A stretch of DNA of 64,000 bases, taken from Paraburkholderia sprentiae WSM5005 (GTDB lineage: Bacteria; Pseudomonadota; Gammaproteobacteria; Burkholderiales; Burkholderiaceae). Below the pieces are notes generated by a model that had not been told where the DNA came from, did not search any database, and worked only from the letters and a program-made list of their open reading frames with translations. Position numbers and translations under genes: made by a program. This document shows, one piece after another, positions 57,378-64,000 of this stretch; the stretch's first letter is position 1; each line of letters starts with the position of its first letter. Where the stretch lies: NCBI RefSeq assembly GCF_001865575.2, contig NZ_CP017564.2, positions 26,988 through 90,987 of the forward strand. Direction: 5' to 3'.

Positions 57378-57395
57378 GTGATATATTGATATCAC
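57378..57395. promoter_or_regulatory. 18-bp palindromic operator, copy 5
   Basis: GTGATATATTGATATCAC, perfect, with a TATATT that could be the -10. It lies 22 bp before the DUF3717-like gene. Confidence 0.7.
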
Positions 57396-57416
57396 ATTAA
57401 CGGGCTAGGAGGTAGC

Positions 57417-57623
57417 GTGTCGGTCTTTTCGATCGCGGAGCTGGAAGTGGCAATCAATCACTGTCTCGCGTGCGAGCCGTCCGAGCACTATTCCCTCGGC
57501 CCGGACGGGAGCCAACTGGGCAATGTGTACGGGTCGATGATCTGGAACAAAGAGGGAAGCCGCAGTCTCGGGTCATTAAAAGAGGAAGAACGCATAGCGT
57601 TTATCCGTTGGCAAGTAATTTAA
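57417..57623 (+). CDS. DUF3717-like protein
   Basis: 68 residues from GTG 57417 with AGGAGG. SIAELEVAINHCLA at the start and the overall length fit DUF3717, a small family mostly from Burkholderiaceae; function unknown. It heads the operon with the two ParA-like ATPases. Confidence 0.7.
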   Translation: MSVFSIAELEVAINHCLACEPSEHYSLGPDGSQLGNVYGSMIWNKEGSRSLGSLKEEERIAFIRWQVI

Positions 57624-57638
57624 TTTTAGGAGTTTGAT

Positions 57639-58400
57639 ATGGCAGAAAAACCGAAAGCACCTACCGGCAAGCCGGTTTTCATTCTTCACGGCGACAAGGG
57701 CGGCGTCGGCAAAAGCACCTACGCATGCGTCCTAGTGGACTGGCTGCTGAAGCGAGAGGTTCCTTCGGCGCTGGTGGACGGGGATACGCGTAACCCCGAC
57801 GTGTCTCGTATGTTCGCGGACGCGATGCCGACCACGCAAGCGAACCTGCGCATCCACGAGGGCTGGATGGACCTTACCGACTTCATGATGCAACACCCGG
57901 ATCGCGCGGTCGTCATTTCCCTTCCCGCCGGCATCGGCGAGGAACTGAAGCGCGAAGGCGCTCGTTTCCTCCAGACAGTCAAGATGCTCGAACGTCCCCT
58001 GGTCATGTTCTGGGTCATCAACCGCCTCCCGGATAGCGTCAACCTGCTCAACGAAGCAATGAAAGTGATGGAATCTGGCCTGACCGGCAAGGTGGTGGTC
58101 AAGAACCTGTTTTTCGGGGATTCGGACAAGTTCAGTCGCTGGGAATCGAGCGCGACCAAGCAACGGTTCGAGCAGTCTGGCGGCGTTACTGTCTCGATGT
58201 CCGAGCTGCACGAGCGGACCGTCGACAAGCTGTTCGCAGACAACGACAACATCATGCCGTTCTCGCATGCGGCGGTGCCCGTCAGAGAAGCCCATACGTC
58301 GCCGCACAAGCTCACGCCGAGCGAAAACATGGAACTGGTGACTTGGGTTTCCGAAAACCACAAGACTCTCGACGGATTGCGCGGATTGCTCACTCTTTGA
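57639..58400 (+). CDS. StbB-like ParA-type ATPase
   Basis: 253 residues with AGGAG. P-loop GDKGGVGKST at residues ~19-28 and VDGDTRNPDVSR after strand 2. It lacks the N-terminal and the classical VDxDPQGN of partition ParAs and matches the StbB-type/CobQ-like ATPases of IncW/PromA-type stb operons, which affect stability and conjugation. Confidence 0.8.
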   Translation: MAEKPKAPTGKPVFILHGDKGGVGKSTYACVLVDWLLKREVPSALVDGDTRNPDVSRMFADAMPTTQANLRIHEGWMDLTDFMMQHPDRAVVISLPAGIGEELKREGARFLQTVKMLERPLVMFWVINRLPDSVNLLNEAMKVMESGLTGKVVVKNLFFGDSDKFSRWESSATKQRFEQSGGVTVSMSELHERTVDKLFADNDNIMPFSHAAVPVREAHTSPHKLTPSENMELVTWVSENHKTLDGLRGLLTL

Positions 58401-58411
58401 CCTGAAGCTTT

Positions 58412-58425
58412 TTCTGACGTTGGAA
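58412..58425. repeat. 14-bp ACGT-core palindrome, copy 14
   Basis: TTCTGACGTTGGAA in the gap between the two ATPase-associated genes, just before the AGGGAGG ribosome site of the 58445 gene. Confidence 0.8.
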
Positions 58426-58444
58426 AAAACAAGGGAGGCAGGGA

Positions 58445-59026
58445 ATGGCACAGAGGTTCAAGCGCGGTCAGGCAGTCATGTACTTCGAGGGCAAGACCGC
58501 AAAGCGGTGTTACTTCGGTGGAAAGATGGGAGCGTATCGCGTGCTGTCCTCTGTGCCCGAGGCAGATACCGGCTGGGCCGTCCCGCTTTCTGAAGTCGAT
58601 AGGCTCGTGTTCCCTGCACCCGGCGACGACGGTTCGTTCGATCGGTCCGTGTGCGAGATCATCCAGTATCGAGCAGACCGGACGTTTTTCGTCAGGTTGC
58701 AGTATGTGCAGGCTGGTCCGAGCGCGTGGGCTGTCGGCTATTCGTTGCGCATTGGCGACACGAAAGAATCGCTGCCCGTGGTCGCAAACCCGAGTTTCCC
58801 GACTTACGAAGAAGCGGTAAAGGAACGGCTCACTCCCCTGTTGCGCGAGTTAAGTGCGGTCGCTGCAGGAGTGCCAAAAAGATTTGCCACGCGCGGCACG
58901 GTCTCCGCGACGATGCAGCGACGCGCGCACGAAGCTATTTATGCGCTTCTAAGCCTTCTCCCGGCTCCGCTGCAAGATGATATAGTTATAGCATTATTGG
59001 GACGGTCGGGGGATATCCGTGGATAG
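58445..59026 (+). CDS. Hypothetical protein between the two ATPases
   Basis: 193 residues. Beta-rich N-terminus (GGKMGAYRVLSSVPEADTGW; VRLQYVQAGPSAWAVGYSLR) and a helical end. Unrecognised. Overlaps the next gene by 8 bp. Confidence 0.65.
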   Translation: MAQRFKRGQAVMYFEGKTAKRCYFGGKMGAYRVLSSVPEADTGWAVPLSEVDRLVFPAPGDDGSFDRSVCEIIQYRADRTFFVRLQYVQAGPSAWAVGYSLRIGDTKESLPVVANPSFPTYEEAVKERLTPLLRELSAVAAGVPKRFATRGTVSATMQRRAHEAIYALLSLLPAPLQDDIVIALLGRSGDIRG

Positions 59027-59729
59027 GGTTGTCTGGTTGATCGCCGGCAACAAAGGCGGCTGTGGAAAATCTGTCATGGCGAAGTGTCTTGTCGAGTGGC
59101 TACGCGCGTCATCGCATCCGGTAACGGTGGTTGACGGGGACACGAGAACACCGGACGTCGCCGCAGTGTTTGCCGACACTCTGCCAACGCATCGTTTTGA
59201 CCTGCACGATGCGAACGGGTGGCCTTCGTTCTCCGACTTCCTCTGCACTGCGGATCAGGATGGCGTGGTCGTAAGCGGACACGTCGTCACCAATCTGCCG
59301 GACGGCATCAACGATCGTGCGATGCTGTTTTTCGAGCGCTTCATCCGGCTCGTCCAGGCATACGGCTATACGGTGCGCGTGTTGTTCGTAATGAATACGT
59401 TGCCCGATGGGCTGCATTTTTTCGGCCGTCTCATCCAGAGCTTTCCGTCCGTGACGCCCGTTAAAAATCTGTGCTTCGGGCGCGTGCGGGAATTCGATCA
59501 CTTTGATGCCGCATACGGTGAGGAACATGGCGAGCGCTGCTTGCTATTGCCTGCCATGAACACCCGAATCATGCAGGTTGTTCGCGATTCCGTGCTCTCT
59601 TTTGCGGACTTTGTCGCGCAGGAAGGCGACGGAGAAGCGAAAAGCAATTTCGTCTACGCAAAGATCGTCGCGAGCGATTGGCGCGACAGCATGATCGAGG
59701 CGCTGGACGACGCTCTTTACACGGACTAA
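59019..59729 (+). CDS. Second StbB-like ParA-type ATPase
   Basis: 236 residues from GTG 59019. P-loop GNKGGCGKS, with Cys where the first copy has Val, and VVDGDTRTPDVA. The same layout as the 57639 protein, so an old duplication. A paired or heteromeric system is possible. Confidence 0.75.
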   Translation: MDRVVWLIAGNKGGCGKSVMAKCLVEWLRASSHPVTVVDGDTRTPDVAAVFADTLPTHRFDLHDANGWPSFSDFLCTADQDGVVVSGHVVTNLPDGINDRAMLFFERFIRLVQAYGYTVRVLFVMNTLPDGLHFFGRLIQSFPSVTPVKNLCFGRVREFDHFDAAYGEEHGERCLLLPAMNTRIMQVVRDSVLSFADFVAQEGDGEAKSNFVYAKIVASDWRDSMIEALDDALYTD

Positions 59730-59731
59730 CG

Positions 59732-60382
59732 ATGAAACCGATCGAACAAGCCCTACAGACGCTTATCGGACGCGAACCAACGCCCGACGAAGTCGCGAAG
59801 TTTTACAAGATCAAAGAGACGTGCGGTTTCTCCGAACACGACAGCGTTTGGGCGCTGCTGCTGGCCTTTGGCCACTTTGAAATCCTCTACGGCGAGATCC
59901 CTGAAAGGATCGCCGTCCAGACGCGTGGACTCATTGCCGATCACAAGCTGGCGCTGGAGGCAGCTGCGGAAGCTGCTGAGCGTGCCGTGCGCGGAAGCAT
60001 GATCGAGAACGTCACGAAGACTACCCGAGAGATGGCTGACAAGGCCATCGAGGCGGGGAAAGTGATTGCGTCGCATGAGCATCGCCGAAAGATCGTCCTC
60101 GCGATCATCGCAGCGTTTGCGGTATCTGTAGGCCTGTCCGGCGCCCTGGCATGGGGTGCATACAAAGTCGGAACCCGCTCGGGTGCTGTCGGCGTCATGG
60201 TGGATGCCGCGTGGTCGCAATCGGCTGAGGGTCGATCAGCCAAAGCGTTCGCGCAACTCAACAACGTCCAAAGCATGCTCGACTGCCCCTCGAACTACCA
60301 GACCCACAAGGAAGGGAATGCAACGTATTGCATTCCCTACGACGAGACGACCAGACGCAGTTTTGGGTGGCGAATTAAGTAG
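59732..60382 (+). CDS. Membrane protein of the Stb-like operon
   Basis: 216 residues starting 3 bp after the previous stop. Conserved-looking start (GREPTPDEVAKFYKIKETCG then FSEHDSVWALLLAFGHFEIL), a helical region and one membrane helix (about 118-140) followed by a periplasmic end with two Cys. Similar proteins follow StbB-like ATPases on other plasmids (from memory), a position called StbC or MobX. Confidence 0.7.
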   Translation: MKPIEQALQTLIGREPTPDEVAKFYKIKETCGFSEHDSVWALLLAFGHFEILYGEIPERIAVQTRGLIADHKLALEAAAEAAERAVRGSMIENVTKTTREMADKAIEAGKVIASHEHRRKIVLAIIAAFAVSVGLSGALAWGAYKVGTRSGAVGVMVDAAWSQSAEGRSAKAFAQLNNVQSMLDCPSNYQTHKEGNATYCIPYDETTRRSFGWRIK

Positions 60383-60408
60383 TTAACCAATTTTTTTTAA
60401 GGAGTGTG

Positions 60409-61263
60409 ATGATGTCTCTACTACCCGATCACGCCGTCGCCCAGCTCGTCATGCTGGAAGGCGACGCGTGCAGCATCGCCGAACAGTCGGTTTATCTGGA
60501 AACGTTCGGCTATCAGGAAGACCCGCATCAGGCTGGTATTTGGGCATTCAAAGGCGACGACGCCGAACATGCCGAATGCCGTCTCGTGGTCGAAAACGAA
60601 GGCGAGCTTTTCACTGTGTATGGTCAGGCGGTTGAACACTACACAAACGTCAACTACGTGCTGAACAAGTTTGGCTGGACCAAGTCCAGCGTGCTGGCTC
60701 GTGACAAGGATATCGAAGCCAAACTGCTCGCGCGTCTGGTGAGCGTCGATGTCGTCACGACCTCGGACGACATGCCTGCGAGCACCCTACAGGCGAGCAT
60801 GCCCGCGTCGACGGCTGTCGAGCGCACCGCGACGCCTGCGCCGGTCCTGCCCGAAGCAAACGAGCCTGTGGCCGTCGAGCAAGTGGACGCGACGCGCGAA
60901 CTCAACGACTCGCACCTGCGCATCGAGCAGTTGACCATCCGCTGCAATTCTGCTGAGGAACGGTTGGCCGAACTCGAAAGCGCTAACGCAACGCTCGCGA
61001 ACGAGAACAACACTCTGCGTTCGCAGCTGCGCGAAGCGAATGCAAGGCTCGCGAACATGCAGGCGGGTACGCCTGAAGCCGCACGGCGTGTCGAAGTGCC
61101 GGACAACCTCGGCGTCATGTCGGACGAGCAAAGATTGGTCGCTGTCATTGAACGTCATGCTTTGGCCCATATCGACCTTTCCGAATTCGGCGTATCGCCG
61201 TTGCTCGCCGGTCTTCGAGAAGTCGGATACGAGCCGCGTCTGCGGCTCATGAAAGTCGATTAA
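60409..61263 (+). CDS. Coiled-coil protein of the Stb-like operon
   Basis: 284 residues, AAGGAG. A globular N-terminus (about 1-100) with a Cys early, an Ala/Pro/Thr linker, a coiled coil (about 165-215: LAELESANATLANENNTLRS) and a small C-terminal domain. ATG 60409 and 60412 are equivalent. Unrecognised; may be the DNA- or filament-linking partner of the ATPases. Confidence 0.65.
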   Translation: MMSLLPDHAVAQLVMLEGDACSIAEQSVYLETFGYQEDPHQAGIWAFKGDDAEHAECRLVVENEGELFTVYGQAVEHYTNVNYVLNKFGWTKSSVLARDKDIEAKLLARLVSVDVVTTSDDMPASTLQASMPASTAVERTATPAPVLPEANEPVAVEQVDATRELNDSHLRIEQLTIRCNSAEERLAELESANATLANENNTLRSQLREANARLANMQAGTPEAARRVEVPDNLGVMSDEQRLVAVIERHALAHIDLSEFGVSPLLAGLREVGYEPRLRLMKVD

Positions 61264-61286
61264 AGCCAGCCCGCTCGGTGTGATTT

Positions 61287-61300
61287 TTCCAACGTCAGAA
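61287..61300. repeat. 14-bp ACGT-core palindrome, copy 15
   Basis: TTCCAACGTCAGAA, 5 bp before the 61306 start, covering its ribosome-binding region. Confidence 0.8.
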
Positions 61301-61305
61301 ACGCA

Positions 61306-61647
61306 ATGGTCATCCGATTCGCCGCCGAATTCGATCTGGAAAGAAGCACTGACCGGATTACCGATCTTTATCGCTCACTGACTGCGGCGATGGTGACGGT
61401 CGAGACGTTCTCGAGCGCCGCTATTGCTGAGCGGGAGGGAGGAGAACAGATTGCGGCGCAAATCCGCGATCTGTGCGAGCAACTGGAACGGTTGCTCGCG
61501 ACTGCCGAGGAAGGTGACGAGGCAAGCCGTGCAACGGTTCCGCGCCGGATAGGCGTACTCGAACGAGAAATAAAGACGTTGGTTGGCAAGGTGCAGGCGT
61601 TAGCTGGACGCCAACTGGATAAGGTGGATACCGGGTGGAAACGATAA
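61306..61647 (+). CDS. Helical protein upstream of traB
   Basis: 113 residues, all helical, soluble. It has no good Shine-Dalgarno other than the palindrome itself. Overlaps traB by 13 bp. Unrecognised. Confidence 0.65.
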   Translation: MVIRFAAEFDLERSTDRITDLYRSLTAAMVTVETFSSAAIAEREGGEQIAAQIRDLCEQLERLLATAEEGDEASRATVPRRIGVLEREIKTLVGKVQALAGRQLDKVDTGWKR

Positions 61648-62813
61648 AAGGACAAGCGCGGTTGCTCGCGGGGCCTCTGGTCGGTGCGTTTGTAGGCGTG
61701 ATGGCGTGGAACGGCGTTGTTTTGGCTCTGTGCGCCCTTCCCTTATTCGTCTTGTCCTGGCGCTGGGCTCCTTCTCGACGCTGGGCGTTCTTCACTGCCG
61801 CTGCGTATTATTTGGCCGCAGGCCGCGGGCTTTTGCTAGGCGCGGGTGTGTTCTTCGGAGCCAGCGACGCCCTGCCCGCATGGGTTTACGGCGCAGCCGT
61901 CTGGATCGTGCCGAACATTCTGCTTGCCGGCGTTTGGGCTGCGTTGTGGGGAAAAAGTCATCGCCCTCTTCGCTTGCTCGCTATTTTGTTCGTCATCTCA
62001 GTGCCGCCGATCGGCGTCATTGGATGGGCTAACCCCGTGACTGCGGCGGGTGCTCTCTTTCCGGGCACGGGTTGGTTCGGCTTAGTTCTGTGTATTGCCA
62101 CCCTAGCGTACTTAGCACACGCTCGCTGCCCTGCAATTTCGCTTGCTGGCGTTGCATTGGTTGCAGTGTTGTGCAACGCGGTTTATCACGACAGAAGTAA
62201 CCCGCAATGGTTGGCGCTGGAAACAAATCTCGGTGCGTCGCATGGTTCCGACGATGATTACGATCGGCTGCATGCCTTGCTTGATATGGTCGACCAAAGC
62301 TCTTCGGATCATCCCAACGTCAAGGTGTTCGTCCTGCCCGAGTTGGTCGGCGGGGATTGGTCGATGAACGCGCTCTGGTGGGAACGGACGGGTTCTGCAC
62401 TGCGGGCACGTGGGCAGACTGTGCTGATTGGAGCACTTAGACCCCTGGACCGAAATTCACACTACTTGAACGCTCTGTTTTCCGTCGGCGCGGACGGGAA
62501 CCGCGTATTTGTCGATCGCGTGCCAGTTCCGTATTCAATGTGGAAACCTTGGACATCGGGCGGTGCAGATGCGTTCTGGCTCGCATCGGGTGTGCACGAT
62601 TTCGCCGGCACTCGAATTACGACACTCATCTGCTACGAACAGCTTCTCGTGTGGCCGGTTCTCCGTAGCTTCCTAGAGGCTCCAAAGATCATCGTAGGCG
62701 CTGCTAACGACTGGTGGGCTCGCGACACCAGCATCTCACGAATTCAGAGGGAAGCGACGAAGGCATGGGGCCGACTCTTTGGCGTTCCAGTCGTGTGGGT
62801 GCGCAACGAATGA
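61635..62813 (+). CDS. traB: TraB-like carbon-nitrogen hydrolase (Lnt-type)
   Basis: 392 residues from GTG 61635. Six to seven membrane segments in the first ~190 residues, then a nitrilase domain with Glu in VFVLPELVGG (about 239), Lys in YSMWKPW (about 303) and Cys in TTLICYEQL (about 334), the Glu-Lys-Cys triad. This matches TraB of IncP plasmids, a relative of apolipoprotein N-acyltransferase needed for conjugation there. Confidence 0.85.
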   Translation: METIKGQARLLAGPLVGAFVGVMAWNGVVLALCALPLFVLSWRWAPSRRWAFFTAAAYYLAAGRGLLLGAGVFFGASDALPAWVYGAAVWIVPNILLAGVWAALWGKSHRPLRLLAILFVISVPPIGVIGWANPVTAAGALFPGTGWFGLVLCIATLAYLAHARCPAISLAGVALVAVLCNAVYHDRSNPQWLALETNLGASHGSDDDYDRLHALLDMVDQSSSDHPNVKVFVLPELVGGDWSMNALWWERTGSALRARGQTVLIGALRPLDRNSHYLNALFSVGADGNRVFVDRVPVPYSMWKPWTSGGADAFWLASGVHDFAGTRITTLICYEQLLVWPVLRSFLEAPKIIVGAANDWWARDTSISRIQREATKAWGRLFGVPVVWVRNE

Positions 62814-63550
62814 AAACGGTGCAGCCCACGCAAGGTGCCTCTTTGACGTCCACACACAGTGGATCTACGTATGCGCGAGCGCCGCCTGCTGATTGGGTTG
62901 CGTGAGGAAAAGGTGACGCTTCGTGGCCCGATCGCGTTAGCTTTCTGCGAACGGTGACATTTTGTGGCCTGCCTTGCTTCTCACGCAGTTCGCGAAAAAG
63001 CACTATAAAAAAACCCTGTTAAATCAAGCGCATCGCTCCAAAGGTGACGTTTCGTGGCCCGCCCGTCGCCCATGCACGGGCGATATCGGTGACGTTTTGT
63101 GGGCCGCCGCTGGTCGCGCATCAGGGAAAAGTGACACTTTATGGCCCGTCATCTCGAATGACTTGTGGCCTGTTTTCACGTTTTCGCATGAAAAGTGACG
63201 TCTTGTGGCCCGCCTCAACAAGTGACGTTTTGCGATGCGGGCGCGCTTCTTCGCAAAGATGACGGAATGTGGTCCGCCTGGGTGGCTCGATGTTGCTACT
63301 GGGGTACGCAAAAGTGACGTTTTGTGGCCTAGCGCGAGATGGTTGCGCAGCCACGCCCGATTGCTCGCGGCGAAAGGTGACGCCTTGTGGCCCGACGCCT
63401 CGCCCCGTCAATCTTCAAATGCGAGTTGTTGCCAACCGTTCCTCCCGGCCCGGCCACTCCGCAGCACTGAAGATCGATTTCGGCACGCTCGGCTAATTTA
63501 CCCTTGGTTTGGTCTTGGGTGTCTACGGGTCTATTTTTCAAAGACGGGCA

Positions 63551-63598
63551 TTTGTAAATCAGTTCGTAAAGCCGTTCGTAAAACCTTTTGTAAACGCG
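63551..63598 (+). repeat. Four tandem 12-bp repeats in oriV
   Basis: Units TTTGTAAATCAG, TTCGTAAAGCCG, TTCGTAAAACCT and TTTGTAAACGCG. AT-rich and regularly spaced, like a DNA unwinding element or a second binding array. Confidence 0.75.
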
Positions 63599-63773
63599 TG
63601 TGCATAACCCGGCAAATGGCCATCTGGCGTGCCTTTCGGCAAGGTTAGAAAAATCGAAATGTGACATCTGATGGCCGAGCGGTGACGTTTGACGGTCTAC
63701 AGTGGACGCATTGTGGTCTAGCTGTGACAGATTCTGGCCGTTATCCACATATCCACAAATTCGCAATGGTGAC

Positions 63774-63827
63774 TTGCAAAACTCACGTCACCTTTTATAA
63801 TAAGTGACGCCGACTATTGGCGTCACT
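63774..63827 (+). promoter_or_regulatory. rep promoter with autorepression site
   Basis: -35 TTGCAA (63774), 16-bp spacer, -10 TATAAT (63796). Directly downstream AGTGACGCC-N7-GGCGTCACT (63803-63827) is an inverted pair of iteron half-sites, the classic place for Rep dimers to repress their own gene. Confidence 0.85.
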
Positions 63828-63847
63828 CTTCTTCAAATGGGGGCTCC

Positions 63848-64000
63848 GTGGACGGAGAGATTTTTGAGGACCGGCTGGGCAGTGAGGAAGACGTACCGCT
63901 CGGATCTGCGGTCCAGATCGTCGAATCTCGACCGATCGAGCTTTCCGATCTCGAAGACGATATTCTTGAGGGCGACGGGCGGGTAAAGGGCACGGTAGCC
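63848..64000 (+). CDS. Replication initiator, N-terminal end (partial)
   Basis: GTG 63848 with a GGGGG ribosome site opens 51 codons to the window edge. The fragment is acidic (EIFEDRLGSEEDVPLGS ...). The call as Rep rests on position next to iterons and the autorepression site, not on homology of the short fragment. Confidence 0.7.
   Translation, partial: MDGEIFEDRLGSEEDVPLGSAVQIVESRPIELSDLEDDILEGDGRVKGTVA

Larger units (their letters stand above)
62814..63847. other. Iteron origin of replication (oriV)
   Basis: About 15 copies of GTGACGTTTTGTGGCCCG or close variants, all in one orientation, start at 62913, 62954, 63044, 63089, 63131, 63158 (short), 63195, 63222, 63259, 63314, 63377, 63661, 63682, 63702 and 63724. 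The last four are spaced 20-22 bp (two helix turns); the others are irregular. Four 12-bp repeats TTYGTAAA-N4 run at 63551-63598, and a DnaA box TTATCCACA lies at 63741. No gene is credible here. Confidence 0.9.

Noticed and set aside
62913..63740. Possible CRISPR array
   Set aside because: Repeats are degenerate, unevenly spaced and lie next to a DnaA box and Rep promoter; they are iterons.
63804..63986. 60-codon frame with its own ATG at the window end
   Set aside because: It starts inside the Rep autorepression repeat and is Arg/Ser-rich; the GTG at 63848 has a G-rich ribosome site and stays open to the edge.
1..64000. tRNA or rRNA genes
   Set aside because: No cloverleaf with a T-loop GTTCRA box in proper context and no rRNA-like segment was seen.

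Overview
The window is a backbone-plus-accessory stretch of a large conjugative plasmid. GC-rich coding with strong G/C third positions, KfrA and KfrB modules, a DUF3717-type protein and ImuA all point to Burkholderiales (Burkholderia/Paraburkholderia/Caballeronia-like); the host assignment is inference. I see no rRNA, tRNA, CRISPR array or complete insertion sequence.

Layout. 0-5.3 kb: the end of an upstream gene with its terminator, two DNA-binding-type genes, a ParA/ParB partition pair and a HerA-like ATPase. 5.5-25.7 kb: transfer and establishment genes: a KorA-like repressor, a duplicated HARP-like protein, an LPD7 protein, a TOPRIM primase, a VirD4/TraG coupling protein, a VirB1 transglycosylase, a 2,061-residue methylase/helicase resembling phage P1 DarB, a Nuc-type PLD nuclease, a DUF1173 protein and a prepilin peptidase. 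25.9-36.9 kb: about 30 small, same-strand, mostly unrecognisable genes, nearly every junction carrying the same 8-bp element (C/A)GGAAAA(C/T). 37-41.7 kb: an AbiEii-type nucleotidyltransferase pair, two KfrA-type coiled-coil proteins and two exported Cys-rich proteins. 41.8-48.8 kb: acidic small genes, a DUF72 protein, a minimal ATP-dependent ligase, a tyrosine recombinase and a LexA-controlled ImuA. 49.1-52.9 kb: MOBP relaxase, its accessory protein, an oriT with an IncP-like nic sequence and a divergent TraK-position gene. 53-62.8 kb: the presumed leading side of oriT: a TGT-like enzyme, small genes under paired TGTACCCA operators, an Stb-like region with two more ParA-type ATPases, and TraB. 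62.8-64 kb: an iteron origin and the start of a Rep gene.

Three features tie the plasmid together. (1) A KfrB-like domain of about 50-60 residues, usually C-terminal, occurs nine times in eight proteins, including relaxase, coupling protein, primase, DarB-like protein, AbiEii-like toxin and a KorA-like repressor. (2) A 14-bp palindrome, TTCYRACGTYRGAA, recurs about 15 times across the window, mostly beside promoters, ribosome sites or terminators; a ParB/KorB-type or similar dimeric protein is the obvious candidate reader. (3) An 18-bp palindrome, RTGATATNNNNATATCAY, sits at five promoters. The small-gene array and the KfrB-tagged set are the strongest candidates for undescribed biology.
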